DNA of 64,000 bases, from NCBI RefSeq assembly GCF_036621415.1, contig NZ_CP030941.1, positions 372,001 through 436,000 on the forward strand. The letters run 5' to 3'. Below the pieces are notes generated by a model. That model saw nothing but the letters and a program-made list of their open reading frames with translations, did no database searches and was not told the DNA's origin. The position numbers were made by a program, and so were the translations under genes. The DNA comes from Nitratireductor thuwali. Its GTDB lineage: Bacteria; Pseudomonadota; Alphaproteobacteria; Rhizobiales; Rhizobiaceae. The stretch's first letter is position 1. Each line of letters begins with the position of its first letter. Below are positions 26,485-35,791 of the stretch, piece after piece.

Positions 26485-26829
26485 TCACGCCGCCTTTTCC
26501 GCCGCGGGGGTCAGGGCGAGCAGAACCTGGCTGCCGTCGATCCGCACCGGGAATGCGGCAGTCGCGCCCTCGTCGGCGCCTTGTGCCTGGCCGGTTTCGA
26601 GCGAGATCACCCAATTGTGCAGCGGGCAGGTCACGCAGCCGTCGTGGACGATGCCCTGGCTCAGCGGGCCGTTGCGATGGGGGCATTTGTCTTCCAGCGC
26701 GAAGATGCGGTCGTCAGCGGTGCGGAAGATGGCGATGGTCATGTCGCCGTTCTTCACGCAGCGCGCGCCCCGGCGCGGAATGTCGTCCACGGTGCCCACG
26801 GCCACCCAGTTTCCTGCTATCGCGCTCAT
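26485..26829 (-). CDS. nirD: assimilatory nitrite reductase small subunit (Rieske-type)
   Basis: A 114-residue protein with the Rieske-like fold of NirD. Unlike many NirD proteins, the cluster ligands appear retained: CPH within EDKCPHRNGPLSQG and CPLH within VTCPLHNW. With NirB it forms the NADH-dependent enzyme that converts nitrite to ammonium. The start overlaps the nirB stop by four bases. Confidence 0.93.
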   Translation of the reverse strand: MSAIAGNWVAVGTVDDIPRRGARCVKNGDMTIAIFRTADDRIFALEDKCPHRNGPLSQGIVHDGCVTCPLHNWVISLETGQAQGADEGATAAFPVRIDGSQVLLALTPAAEKAA

Positions 26830-29273
26830 TCAGCGGCCTCCAGCGAAAGCGTCGCCATCGGCTTGAACTCGTGCTTGTCCTTGCCGGAGACGCGCTCCGA
26901 CCACGGGTCCACCTGGGCGAATTTCTGCGAAAAGACGAAGCGGTCGTAGTAGCTCTTGCGCTTTTCGGCGTCGTCCATGATCTGCCGGCGCACTTCGTCA
27001 TAGCCGATGCGCCTGGCCCATTTGTAGATTCGCTCCAGATAGCGCCCCTGCTCGCGATACATCTGCACCAGCGCCACGATATGCTCCAGCGCCTCGTCCT
27101 CGGTCTTCACATGGCCCAGCACCTCGGTGCCCTTGATGTCGAGTCCGGCCGCGCCCGCGAAGTGGATCTCGAAGCCCGAATCCACGCAGATGATGCCGAC
27201 ATCCTTGCAGGTGGCCTCCGCGCAATTGCGCGGGCAGCCCGACACCGCCATCTTGACCTTGGCCGGTGTCCACGAGCCCCACATGAACTTCTCGATGCGG
27301 ATACCCAGCCCCGTGGAATCCTGCGTGCCGAAGCGGCACCAGTCGGAGCCGACGCAGGTCTTCACCGTTCTGAGGCCCTTGGCATAGGCATGGCCCGAGA
27401 CGAAACCGGCCTCGCCAAGATCGGCCCAGACGGCAGGCAGGTCCTCCTTCCGGATGCCCAGCATGTCGATGCGCTGGCCGCCGGTGACCTTCACCGTCGG
27501 AATGCCGAACTTGTCGACCACATCGGCGATGGCCCGCAGCTCCTTCGAACTCGTCACGCCGCCCCACATGCGCGGCACGACGGAATAGGTGCCGTCCTTC
27601 TGGATATTGGCGTGGACGCGCTCATTGATGAAGCGCGACTGATAGTCGTCGGCGTATTCGTCCGGCCAGTCGGCCACGAGATAGTAGTTGAGCGCCGGCC
27701 GGCACTTGGCGCAGCCGCAGGAGGTCTTCCATTCCAGTTCCTGCATGACGGCGGGGATGGTCTTGAGACCCTTCGCCTTGATGAGCCGGCGCACATCGTC
27801 ATGGCCGAGATCCGTGCAGCCGCACATGGGCGTGACGGCGGCCGGATTGTAGGCATCGCCCAGCGTCAGCGACAGCAACTGCTCGACGAGCCCGGTGCAG
27901 GTGCCGCAGGAGGCGGACGCCTTGGTGTGGGCCCGCACGCCGTCGAGCGTGGTCAGGCCGTTGGCCGCGATCGCGCCGGTGATCTTGCCCTTGCACACGC
28001 CGTTGCAGCCGCAGATTTCCGCATCATCCGGCAAGGCTGCAACGGCCGCCATAGGGTCCAGCTGACCCCCTCCCTGATAGGCCTGACCGAAGATGAGCGT
28101 CTCGCGCATCTCCGAAATGTCCGTCTGTTTCTTTTTCAGGTCGTTGAACCAAGCACCATCCGCCGTTTCACCGTAGAGCACGGTGCCGACGATGCGGTTG
28201 TCCTTCAGCACGAGGCGCTTGTAGACGCCCGCGGCAGCGTCGCGCAGCACGATCTCCTCGCGGTCGTCGCCCTCGGCGAAATCGCCCAGCGAATAGAGAT
28301 CGATACCGGTGACCTTCAGCTTGGTCGGCGTATCCATGTGCTCGAAACGCGCGGTCTCGTCGCCGCTGAGGCGGCTCGCCGCCACCTCGGCCATCTTGTA
28401 GAGCGGCGCCACGAGCCCGTAGACCTGACCGTCGACCTCGGCGCACTCGCCCAGCGAGAAGATATCGGCATCGCTGGTGCGCATGCCGGCATCGACCACG
28501 ATGCCGCGATTGACCGTCAGCCCCGCATCGCTGGCAAGCTGCGCGTTGGGGCGGATGCCCACGGCCATGACGACAAGCGAGGCCGGGATCACCGTGCCGT
28601 CAGCCAGCTCGACGCCCTCCACTTTGCCGTCCCCGAGGATCGCCTTCGTGTTGGCCTTGCACATCACATTGATGCCGCGCTCTTCCAGCGCGCGCTGGAG
28701 GAGGTAACCGGCCGCCGGGTCGAGCTGGCGCTCCATCAGCGTCGGCATGATGTGCAGCACGGTGACCGCCATCCCGCGCTCGCTCAGCCCCGCCGCGGCC
28801 TCCAGCCCCAGGAGACCGCCGCCGATGACCACCGCCTTGTCGCGCGACTGGGCGGCCAGCAGCATGGCGTTGACGTCGTCGAGATCGCGATAGGTCAGAA
28901 CGCCGGGCATGTCGTGGCCGGGAACGGGAATGATAAACGGGTTGGAGCCCGTCGCGATCACCAGCTTGTCATAGGACGCGATCTCGCCCTTGTCGGAGGT
29001 GACGGTCTTCGCCGCCCGGTCGATCCCGGTGATCTTGTGGCCCTTGTAGAGCGTGATGCCGTTGTCGATGTACCAGCCGTCGCCGTGGATGACGATCTCC
29101 TCGAACGATTTCTCGCCCGAAAGAACCGGCGAAAGCATGATCCGGTCGTAGTTCACGCGCGGTTCGGCGTTGAAGATGGTGACGTCGTAGCGGCCCGGCG
29201 CGGCCTCGAACAGGCGTTCGAGCATGCGGCCGGGCGCCATGCCGTTTCCGATGATAACGAGTTTTTCCTTCAT
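26826..29273 (-). CDS. nirB: NADH-dependent assimilatory nitrite reductase large subunit
   Basis: Cytoplasmic flavo-haemoprotein of 815 residues carrying out the six-electron reduction of nitrite. Domains in order: FAD/NAD(P) oxidoreductase (IIGNGMAPGRMLE at the start; VVIGGGLLGLEAA), BFD-type [2Fe-2S] (CGCNGVCKG and CGTC, plus a second CGC/CGCAKC set), then nitrite/sulfite reductase domains with the sirohaem-[4Fe-4S] cysteines in SGCPRNCAEATC. ATG 29273 was chosen over a GTG overlapping the upstream stop. Confidence 0.95.
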   Translation of the reverse strand: MKEKLVIIGNGMAPGRMLERLFEAAPGRYDVTIFNAEPRVNYDRIMLSPVLSGEKSFEEIVIHGDGWYIDNGITLYKGHKITGIDRAAKTVTSDKGEIASYDKLVIATGSNPFIIPVPGHDMPGVLTYRDLDDVNAMLLAAQSRDKAVVIGGGLLGLEAAAGLSERGMAVTVLHIMPTLMERQLDPAAGYLLQRALEERGINVMCKANTKAILGDGKVEGVELADGTVIPASLVVMAVGIRPNAQLASDAGLTVNRGIVVDAGMRTSDADIFSLGECAEVDGQVYGLVAPLYKMAEVAASRLSGDETARFEHMDTPTKLKVTGIDLYSLGDFAEGDDREEIVLRDAAAGVYKRLVLKDNRIVGTVLYGETADGAWFNDLKKKQTDISEMRETLIFGQAYQGGGQLDPMAAVAALPDDAEICGCNGVCKGKITGAIAANGLTTLDGVRAHTKASASCGTCTGLVEQLLSLTLGDAYNPAAVTPMCGCTDLGHDDVRRLIKAKGLKTIPAVMQELEWKTSCGCAKCRPALNYYLVADWPDEYADDYQSRFINERVHANIQKDGTYSVVPRMWGGVTSSKELRAIADVVDKFGIPTVKVTGGQRIDMLGIRKEDLPAVWADLGEAGFVSGHAYAKGLRTVKTCVGSDWCRFGTQDSTGLGIRIEKFMWGSWTPAKVKMAVSGCPRNCAEATCKDVGIICVDSGFEIHFAGAAGLDIKGTEVLGHVKTEDEALEHIVALVQMYREQGRYLERIYKWARRIGYDEVRRQIMDDAEKRKSYYDRFVFSQKFAQVDPWSERVSGKDKHEFKPMATLSLEAAE

Positions 29274-29278
29274 GGGTC

Positions 29279-31030
29279 TCACTCCGCTGCCGCCAGGCGG
29301 GCGTCTTTTTGCCGCGCGATGCGGTGGGCCCGCTTGGTCTTGATGGATTCGAGCTGCTCTTCGCTCGGGTCCGCCCCGCCCTCATAGGCTTCCAGAAACT
29401 CCAGAAGCTCCTCGCGATAGGCGTAGTAGTCCGGATGGGCGAGAAGCTCGGCGCGCGAACGCGGGCGCGGCAGGTCCACTTCCATGATATTGCCGATCCT
29501 GGCATTGGGCCCGTTCGACATCATCACCACCCGGTCGGCCAGAAGGATCGCCTCGTCCACGTCGTGGGTCACGCAGACGGCGGTGACCTGGGTGCGCTTC
29601 CACACCTCCATGAGCACATCCTGCAATTCCCAGCGCGTAAGGCTGTCGAGCATGCCGAATGGCTCGTCGAGCAGCAGCAGCTTGGGCGACAGCGCGAAGG
29701 CGCGCGCGATGCCGACACGCTGCTTCATGCCGTTGGAAAGATCCTGCGCGAGTTGGTGCATGGAGGCGCCCAGACCGACACGCGTCAGGTAGTATTCGAT
29801 CACGTCGCGCTTTTCGGCCTTGCTGGCGTCGGGGTACACCTTGTCGACGCCGAGCTCGACATTCTGGTACGCCGTAAGCCATGGCATGAGCGAAGGCGAC
29901 TGGAACACCACCGCGCGCTCCGGCCCGGCGCCCACGACCTCCGTGCCATCGAGAATGATGCCGCCTTCGGAAATATTGTTAAGTCCGGCCGCCATGGTCA
30001 GGACCGTCGACTTACCGCAGCCCGAATGGCCGATGAGGGTGATGAACTCCCCTTTCCTCACCTTGAGATCGAAGCCGTCGACGACCGTCAGGGGACCCTT
30101 GGGGGTCGGATAGACCTTCTTCAACTGGCTGAACTCGAGATAGCGCTCCTTCACCGGGCTTTGCGCGGCGCGGCGATAGGCGGCGGGCAGGCGCTCGCGC
30201 TGGGTGATGGGCACGATATCCGGCAAAACGATATCGCGCTCCGCATCCGCGCCGCGCTCCGCGCCGATATCCATCAGATACTGCGTGACCTCGGCCCGCA
30301 GCTTGATGAAGGCGGGATCCGAATTCATCTCGGCCCGGTCGCGCGGGCGCGCCAGGTCGACCTTGAATTCGGGCCCGAAATGCGCGTCCGGTCCGGGCGT
30401 CAGCGGCACGATGCGGTCGGCCAGGAGGATGGCCTCGTCCACGTCATTGGTGACGAGGATGATCGTCTTTTTCTCCTTCTGCGAGATCGCCGCGAACTCG
30501 TCCTGGAGCTTCGCGCGCGTCAGGGCGTCGAGCGCGGAGAGCGGCTCGTCCATCAGCAGCACTTCCGGCCGCATGGCAAGCGCGCGGGCGACCGCCACGC
30601 GCTGGCGCATGCCGCCCGAAAGCTCCGCCGGCTTGCGGTCGCGGGCATGCGACAGCCCCACCATCTCGATATAGGTGTCGACAACGGCGCTGCGCTCCGC
30701 CCGCTTCTTCTTCTTGAACACCGTGTCGACGGCCAGCGCCACATTGCCCTCGACCGAAAGCCATGGCATCAGCGAATAGGACTGGAACACGACCCCGCGC
30801 TCGGGCCCCGGCCCGTCCACCTCCCTGCCCTTGAAGATGACGCCGCCCTGGTCCGGTTTGACGAGCCCGGCAAGGGCGGAAATCAGCGTCGTCTTCCCCG
30901 AGCCCGAGAAGCCGACGATGGCGATGAACTCGCCCTCCTCCACTTTCAGATTGATGTCGGTGAGGACGCGGTTGCGCTTGGCGCCCTCGCCGAAATGCTT
31001 GGTCAGTCCGGATATTTCAAGAAATGCCAC
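29279..31030 (-). CDS. nitrate ABC importer ATPase with two fused nucleotide-binding domains (NrtC/NrtD-like)
   Basis: A 583-residue protein with two complete ABC domains in tandem. Domain 1: Walker A GFSGSGKT (40-47), LSGGM (137-141), LLMDE (158-162). Domain 2: Walker A GHSGCGKS (334-341), LSNGM, LLLDEP, VTHD. In domain 1 the H-loop histidine is Asn195 (LVTNDVDEA), so one ATP site may be catalytically weak. The regulatory NrtA-like domain of cyanobacterial NrtC is absent. It drives NrtB and delivers nitrate to NasA. The stop lies five bases from nirB. Confidence 0.92.
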   Translation of the reverse strand: MAFLEISGLTKHFGEGAKRNRVLTDINLKVEEGEFIAIVGFSGSGKTTLISALAGLVKPDQGGVIFKGREVDGPGPERGVVFQSYSLMPWLSVEGNVALAVDTVFKKKKRAERSAVVDTYIEMVGLSHARDRKPAELSGGMRQRVAVARALAMRPEVLLMDEPLSALDALTRAKLQDEFAAISQKEKKTIILVTNDVDEAILLADRIVPLTPGPDAHFGPEFKVDLARPRDRAEMNSDPAFIKLRAEVTQYLMDIGAERGADAERDIVLPDIVPITQRERLPAAYRRAAQSPVKERYLEFSQLKKVYPTPKGPLTVVDGFDLKVRKGEFITLIGHSGCGKSTVLTMAAGLNNISEGGIILDGTEVVGAGPERAVVFQSPSLMPWLTAYQNVELGVDKVYPDASKAEKRDVIEYYLTRVGLGASMHQLAQDLSNGMKQRVGIARAFALSPKLLLLDEPFGMLDSLTRWELQDVLMEVWKRTQVTAVCVTHDVDEAILLADRVVMMSNGPNARIGNIMEVDLPRPRSRAELLAHPDYYAYREELLEFLEAYEGGADPSEEQLESIKTKRAHRIARQKDARLAAAE

Positions 31031-31039
31031 ATCCGCCTC

Positions 31040-32125
31040 CTACCGGTTGGCCGAGAAGGTGAACGCGCGCTGCAGCGCATACATCAGCCGGTCGAGCATG
31101 AAACCGATGATGCCGATGGTCAGCACGGCAACCATGATCTTGGCGAGCGACTGCGAGGAGCCGTTCTGGAACTCGTCCCATACGAACTTTCCGAGGCCAG
31201 GGTTCTGCGCCAGCATTTCCGCCGCGATCAGCACCATCCAGCCGACGCCGAGCGATAGGCGCAGGCCGGTGAAGATCAGCGGCAGGGCCGAGGGCAGCAC
31301 CAGCTTGGTGATGGTCTTGGCGGTTGGGAGTTGCAACACGCGGCCGACATTCATCAGGTCCTTGTCGACCGAGGCCACGCCCAGCGCCGTGTTGATCAGC
31401 GTCGGCCACAGAGAGCATAGCGTGACCGTGACGGCCGAGATCAGCAGCGATTTCGGCAGCCAGTCGACCGTATCCACGTAGAGCGCCGAAACGATCATTG
31501 TCACGATCGGCAGCCAGGCGAGCGGCGACACCGGCTTGAAGATCTGGATCAGCGGGTTGATCGCCCCGTTCACCGTCTTTGAAAGACCCGAGGCGATGCC
31601 CAGCGGAACGGCGACAAGCGTGGCGATCAGGAAGCCGAAGCCGACAGTGACCAGCGATGTGGCGATCTGGTCGAGATAGGTCGGGCGGCCGGTGTAGTCG
31701 CGCCATTTGACCCGGTCCGCCCGGCCGTCCGCGACGAGCTGATCGTTGCGGGCCTTCTGGCGCTCGTGGAACTCCACCGCCTTCTGGCGCTCGGCCTTGT
31801 GGTCCTCCCACAGATTGACCGCTTGGTCCCACACCGCGACGGGGCCGGGTATGGCACCGAGTGAAGTCTGCACCTGTGGCGCCAGAACGGCCCAGGCGGC
31901 GATGAAAAGGCCGATGCCGATCAGCGGAATGACCAGCACGCGCTTGAGCTCTCCGGCCTGTTCACGCGGGTTGTCGCCGGCCGCGATCTTGAGGATCGGC
32001 GTCAGCCAGGAGAGTCCCAGCGCGTCGAGCCAGCCGGCCGCCTTGTTGATCCGCGTGAACAGGCGCTCCTTCCTGGCTTCGCGCTCGGCGCTTCTCGTGT
32101 CGATTGCGTGGCTGGTGTCGGTCAT
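31040..32125 (-). CDS. nrtB: nitrate ABC importer permease
   Basis: Inner-membrane permease of 361 residues. A hydrophilic N-terminal 70 residues is followed by a first helix, then a charged insert of about 60 residues (AVNLWEDHKAERQKAVEFHE), then the five-helix permease core. The docking loop is VGRVLQLPTAKTITKLVLPSALP. This long form with the insert is typical of proteobacterial NrtB. It lies nine bases upstream of the ATPase gene and 36 bases after nrtA. Confidence 0.92.
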   Translation of the reverse strand: MTDTSHAIDTRSAEREARKERLFTRINKAAGWLDALGLSWLTPILKIAAGDNPREQAGELKRVLVIPLIGIGLFIAAWAVLAPQVQTSLGAIPGPVAVWDQAVNLWEDHKAERQKAVEFHERQKARNDQLVADGRADRVKWRDYTGRPTYLDQIATSLVTVGFGFLIATLVAVPLGIASGLSKTVNGAINPLIQIFKPVSPLAWLPIVTMIVSALYVDTVDWLPKSLLISAVTVTLCSLWPTLINTALGVASVDKDLMNVGRVLQLPTAKTITKLVLPSALPLIFTGLRLSLGVGWMVLIAAEMLAQNPGLGKFVWDEFQNGSSQSLAKIMVAVLTIGIIGFMLDRLMYALQRAFTFSANR

Positions 32126-32161
32126 CTCGCGTCCTTGTGCGTTGGTTGGTCGGGCGGGAGG

Positions 32162-33559
32162 CTAGCCCCCCACGACCTCGGTGCCCTCCACCGTCTGGCC
32201 GGACTTCAGGCCGATCGGCAGGGAATCGATGTAGGCGTTGGGTTTCCGGCCGTCATAGGCGACGCCGTCGATGATGTCGGCGGCGGGCGTCGGCGCGCGG
32301 TAGCCGTCGGAATCCCAGGGAAAGTCGGCCTCGTCCACATGGCCTTCCTCGACCAGCATGCGCGCCGCTTCCAGATAGAGGTCCGGGCGGTAGACGGACT
32401 TCGCCACCTCGTCGTACCAGTTATCCGGCTTGGCTTCCGGAATCTGGCCCCAGCGGCGCATCTGTGTGAGGTACCAGACGGCGTCCGAGTAGAAGGGGTA
32501 GGTCGCGAAATAACGGTAGAACACGTTGAAATCGGGCACCGCGCGCTTGTCGCCCTTCTCGTATTCGAAAGTCCCTGTCATCGAATTGGCGATCACTTCG
32601 GCGTCGGCGCCCACATATTCGGGCTTGGAGAGGATCTCGACCGCCTCCATCCGGTTGGCGTTGTCGTTCTCGTCAAGCCACTTGGCCGCGCGGATCAGCG
32701 CCTTGGTAATGGCAAGCGTGGTGTTGGGGTTTTCCTCGACGAACTCCGCGGTCAGGCCGAACACTTTTTCGGGATTGTTTTTCCAGATCTCGTAGTCGGT
32801 GATGACGGGAACGCCTATGCCCTTGAAGACGGCCTGCTGGTTCCACGGTTCGCCCACGCAATAGCCATGGATCGTGCCGGCCTCCAGCGTCGCCGGCATT
32901 TGCGGCGGCGGCGTCACCGAAAGCAGCGCCTCGGCCTTGATCTGGCCCGATGCGTCGGTCGGCGAATAAAAGCCCGGATGAATGCCGCCGGAGGCCAGCC
33001 AGTAGCGCAGCTCGTAATTGTGTGTGGAAACGGGGAAGACCATTCCCATGTTGAAGGATCTGCCTTCCGCCCTGAACCGGTCGACCACCGGCTTCAGCGC
33101 ATCCGCCTTGATGGGATGCACGGGCTTTCCGCCCTCGACCGGGATATGCTCCTTCATCATCTCCCAGACCTCGGTCGACACGGTGATGCCGTTGCCGTTG
33201 AGGTCCATGGAAAACGGCGTGACGATATGCGCTTCCGTGCCGAAGCCGATCGTCGCGGCCAGCGGCTGGCCCGCCAGCATGTGCGCGCCGTCGAGTTCGC
33301 CGGTGATCACCCGGTCGAGCAACACCTTCCAGTTGGCCTGGGGCTCGAGCGTGACATAGAGCCCTTCATCCTCGAAATAATGAAGCTCCTTGGCGACCGC
33401 TAGCGGCGCCATGTCGGTCAGCTTGATGAAACCGAAGGTCAGCTCGTCCTTCTCGACGTCGAGCATGTCGGCCTGAACGGACGATACGGCCATCCCCAGC
33501 AACGCGGTGGCGCCGATCGTCTTTCGCATCCTGGCCGAGGCCTTGAAAATTCCTGTCAT
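32162..33559 (-). CDS. nrtA: nitrate-binding periplasmic protein
   Basis: A 465-residue CmpA/NrtA-family binding protein. A Sec-type signal ([20 protein letters not shown], cleavage near VQA) precedes [21 protein letters not shown]. Family motifs include [28 protein letters not shown] (shared with NasS), the GYCVGEPWN ligand loop and [13 protein letters not shown]. It captures nitrate for NrtB/NrtCD. The start follows GGGAGACC and a regulated leader. It is the first gene of the structural operon. Confidence 0.93.
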   Translation of the reverse strand: MTGIFKASARMRKTIGATALLGMAVSSVQADMLDVEKDELTFGFIKLTDMAPLAVAKELHYFEDEGLYVTLEPQANWKVLLDRVITGELDGAHMLAGQPLAATIGFGTEAHIVTPFSMDLNGNGITVSTEVWEMMKEHIPVEGGKPVHPIKADALKPVVDRFRAEGRSFNMGMVFPVSTHNYELRYWLASGGIHPGFYSPTDASGQIKAEALLSVTPPPQMPATLEAGTIHGYCVGEPWNQQAVFKGIGVPVITDYEIWKNNPEKVFGLTAEFVEENPNTTLAITKALIRAAKWLDENDNANRMEAVEILSKPEYVGADAEVIANSMTGTFEYEKGDKRAVPDFNVFYRYFATYPFYSDAVWYLTQMRRWGQIPEAKPDNWYDEVAKSVYRPDLYLEAARMLVEEGHVDEADFPWDSDGYRAPTPAADIIDGVAYDGRKPNAYIDSLPIGLKSGQTVEGTEVVGG

Positions 33560-33623
33560 CGCGGTCTCCCTGGAGGCTGCGCCGCTTGGGATCGGCGGTC
33601 CTCTCGGTTGATGTTGAGCCATG

Positions 33624-33687
33624 AAAAAAGGCTGCCGAAGATTTGCCGCGCCCCGCATGGAAGCGCACAAACCCGTCCGGCAGCCTT
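33624..33687 (-). terminator. intrinsic terminator/attenuator in the nrtA leader
   Basis: On the transcribed minus strand the leader contains AAGGCTGCCG (33687-33678) pairing perfectly with CGGCAGCCTT (33637-33628), followed at once by a run of six T (33629-33624). It lies between the promoter and the nrtA start, so it would stop transcription before the operon unless prevented. Its place after an ANTAR-type hairpin fits NasT antitermination. Confidence 0.82.
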
Positions 33688-33693
33688 GCCTGT

Positions 33694-33711
33694 GCGCCCT
33701 TCATTGGACGC
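33694..33711 (-). promoter_or_regulatory. ANTAR-target hairpin in the nrtA leader RNA
   Basis: Minus-strand GCGTCC-AATGAA-GGGCGC forms a six-pair stem (one G-U) closed by the hexaloop AAUGAA. ANTAR proteins recognise paired hairpins whose hexaloops have A at position 1 and G at position 4, which holds here. A weaker partner hairpin, GTCC-AGAGG-GGAC, lies just 5' at 33735-33723. With NasT encoded upstream, this is the likely antitermination site. Confidence 0.72.
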
Positions 33712-33748
33712 ATCTTGTTGGTGTCCCCTCTGGACCCGCAGAATACTA

Positions 33749-33764
33749 TGCAGAAACCGTGCCA
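33749..33764 (-). promoter_or_regulatory. sigma-54 promoter of the nrtA operon
   Basis: Minus-strand TGGCACGGTTTCTGCA matches the sigma-54 consensus TGGCACGNNNNTTGCW at every fixed position but one (C for T). Spacing of the GG and GC elements is correct. Transcription should start near 33739, giving a leader of about 180 bases that contains the ANTAR hairpin and terminator. Confidence 0.78.
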
Positions 33765-33871
33765 GTTTTTTCCAAGAAGAAGTTTTGCCTAATTATCAAT
33801 ATGTTGAGTTTTTGGGCGGGAAAGCGCGGCGCAGCGGCGGCGATGAGCGCCTGACCAAACGGGCATCGCAA

Positions 33872-33888
33872 TGCATAAATATTGTGCG
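33872..33888. promoter_or_regulatory. NtrC-like enhancer site upstream of nrtA
   Basis: TGCAT-N7-GTGCG keeps 8 of the 10 bases of the NtrC consensus TGCAC-N7-GTGCA. It is embedded in a longer inverted repeat, GCATCGCA (33863-33870) with TGCGATGC (33885-33892). The distance of about 130-150 bases from the predicted sigma-54 start is usual for NtrC enhancers. A fully matching site occurs at 35792-35808. Confidence 0.55.
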
Positions 33889-33919
33889 ATGCACTATAGA
33901 GGGCAAAACTTGTGCAGCG

Positions 33920-33934
33920 GCCGAACGGTTCGGC
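33920..33934 (-). other. hairpin after the nasS stop, possible weak terminator
   Basis: GCCGAAC-G-GTTCGGC is a perfect 7-bp inverted repeat a few bases past the nasS stop codon. No T-run follows immediately on the minus strand (the nearest is a short TTTT about 20 bases on), so termination here would be inefficient. It separates nasTS from the nrtA control region. Confidence 0.4.
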
Positions 33935-33937
33935 GCC

Positions 33938-35176
33938 TTACCCTTCCTGTGCGACGGCTTCCGCCTGGGCGCCGATATAGGCATCGAGCGTGGCCGGGTC
34001 GAAAACGGCCCCATCGAAAAAGCCGTCCGGCCCCAGCACGAGCTTGCCCGCAGTCGCCCCCACCGGCGTCGGCACGCTCAGCGCGCCCTCCACCTTCATG
34101 CTCGCCGAGGGCATGGCAACGCCCAGAGGCGCTAACGCTCGGCGATAGATGTCCGGGCGGTAGGAGGTTCTGGCCTTCTCGGCATTGTCGGCGCCGTGCG
34201 GCACCTGCCCCCAGCGCACCATCTGGGAGTAGAACCACAAGGCGTGGCTTTGCCAGGGAAAGGTCGCAGCCTTTCCGGCCGGCAAGAAGAAATCGGCTAT
34301 TTCCGCAATGCCGCCGCCCGTCTCTATCCGTCCTTCCAGGGCCCGCAGGAGGAGCCCGGAAGGTTTATTGAGATAGGCTTCGCCGGCGAGGAGCCCGGCG
34401 AGGTCTTCCCGGTTCTCCGGCAACGCGCACCATTGGCCGGCGCGATGGAGCGCGCGGATGAGCGCCGCCAGCCGGTCTTCGTGCGTCTCGGCCCAGTCGA
34501 GCCGCACGCCGAGCACCTTTTCCGGGCTGTTCTTCCAGATGGCCGCCTTGACGGTGACGATACGGCCGTGTCCGCCCGCGACGGCCACACTGTTCCACGG
34601 CTCGCCGACGCAGAACCCGTCGATCCGCCCGGCAGCCAGGGCATCGGCCATCAGGGGTGGCGGCACGACCGTGATATCGACATCGCGTTCGGGAACGATG
34701 CCGCACGCGGCAAGCCAGTAACGGAGCTCGAAATTGTGCCCGGAGTGCGGATGGACGACGCCGAAGCATAGCCGCTCTTCGCCCCGCCCTGCCCGCTGCG
34801 CGACGACGTCGCGCAAGGCCGCGCCCGCAGAGGCCGGATCGTCAATACCGCGCGCGCCCGCTTCCGCCATCGCCGCCCACAGCGCGTTGCCGACCGTCAC
34901 CGCGTTGCCGCCCAGCCCCAGGGACATGGGCGCGACGAGCGACAGCCGCACGGGCGTCAGGCCGAGATTGGCGGCAACGGGCATGGGAGCCAGCATATGT
35001 GCCACGTCGAAATGCCCGACCGCGACGCGATCACGGATATTGGCCCAGGAGGTCTCACGCATCAGCGCGAGTTCTATGCCCTCCTCCGCGGCAAAGCCCC
35101 TCTCCCGCGCCGCAACCAGGATGGCGCTGTCGAGCAGCGGCAGAAAGCCGGCAGTAATGTGGTGGACGGCGCTCAT
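33938..35176 (-). CDS. nasS: nitrate/nitrite sensor protein NasS
   Basis: A 412-residue protein homologous to NrtA but with no signal peptide: it starts MSAVHHITAGFLPLLDSAIL. It shares the ligand regions FGVVHPHSGHNFELRYWLAACG, DGFCVGEPWN and WFYSQMVRWGQVPHG with NrtA. In the NasT/NasS system the cytoplasmic sensor holds NasT inactive until nitrate or nitrite binds. The ATG overlaps the nasT stop (ATGA), which keeps the stoichiometry of sensor and antiterminator coupled. Confidence 0.92.
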   Translation of the reverse strand: MSAVHHITAGFLPLLDSAILVAARERGFAAEEGIELALMRETSWANIRDRVAVGHFDVAHMLAPMPVAANLGLTPVRLSLVAPMSLGLGGNAVTVGNALWAAMAEAGARGIDDPASAGAALRDVVAQRAGRGEERLCFGVVHPHSGHNFELRYWLAACGIVPERDVDITVVPPPLMADALAAGRIDGFCVGEPWNSVAVAGGHGRIVTVKAAIWKNSPEKVLGVRLDWAETHEDRLAALIRALHRAGQWCALPENREDLAGLLAGEAYLNKPSGLLLRALEGRIETGGGIAEIADFFLPAGKAATFPWQSHALWFYSQMVRWGQVPHGADNAEKARTSYRPDIYRRALAPLGVAMPSASMKVEGALSVPTPVGATAGKLVLGPDGFFDGAVFDPATLDAYIGAQAEAVAQEG

Positions 35177-35775
35177 GGCAGGCCTCCTCCGTCGAGCAGG
35201 CCCGAAGCCACCACGAGGCTTTGGGCGATTTCGGATATCTTGCGGTTCTGGTTCATCGCCGTGCGGCGCAAAAGCGCATAGGCCTCTTCCTCCGAAAGGC
35301 CCCGCGAACGCATCAGGATGCCCTTGGCCTTGTCGATGATCTTGCGGGATTCCAGCGCGCTGCGGGCCTCGTCGAGTTCGCGGGACATGCGCGAGAAAGC
35401 GTTGAACCGGCTGATCGCCATGTCGAGGATGGGCTTCACCCGCTCCTGGCGCAAACCGTCCACCACATAGGCGGAAACGCCGGCCTCCACGGCCGCCTCG
35501 ATCGACGCCTGGTCGGAGCGGTCGACGAACATGGCGATCGGCCGTTTGACCGCCCGCGACAGGTTGAACATGTTCTCCAGCATGTCGCGGTTGGGATTTT
35601 CAAGATCGATGACGATGACGTCCGGTTCGACCTCGGCGATGCGCCGGGCAATGGCGTTGACATCATGGACAATCGTGACGCGCTCATGCCCCGCCTCACG
35701 CAGGCCGGCCTCTATGATGGAGGCGCGCGGGCGGTTTTCGTCGATGACCAGGATGGAGAGCGAGCGCGAGGACAT
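35173..35775 (-). CDS. nasT: ANTAR-domain transcription antiterminator NasT
   Basis: A 200-residue RNA-binding regulator. The N-terminal pseudo-receiver keeps an Asp at residue 57 (DVIVIDLEN). The C-terminal ANTAR domain is about residues 133-190 (KIIDKAKGILMRSRGLSEEE and AYALLRRTAMNQNRKISEIA). It should bind the hairpins in the nrtA leader and allow read-through of the terminator when nitrate releases it from NasS. ATG 35775 was chosen; a GTG seven codons upstream would lie inside the NtrC-like palindrome. Confidence 0.93.
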   Translation of the reverse strand: MSSRSLSILVIDENRPRASIIEAGLREAGHERVTIVHDVNAIARRIAEVEPDVIVIDLENPNRDMLENMFNLSRAVKRPIAMFVDRSDQASIEAAVEAGVSAYVVDGLRQERVKPILDMAISRFNAFSRMSRELDEARSALESRKIIDKAKGILMRSRGLSEEEAYALLRRTAMNQNRKISEIAQSLVVASGLLDGGGLP

Positions 35776-35791
35776 GCCCTTATTTTGCGCA

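Noticed and set aside
26451..29387. A 978-codon open frame on the plus strand opposite nirB and nirD
   Set aside because: It is antisense to genes with clear cofactor motifs, its translation is low-complexity (Arg, His, Asp-rich), and it has no domain. High GC codon bias routinely opens such frames.
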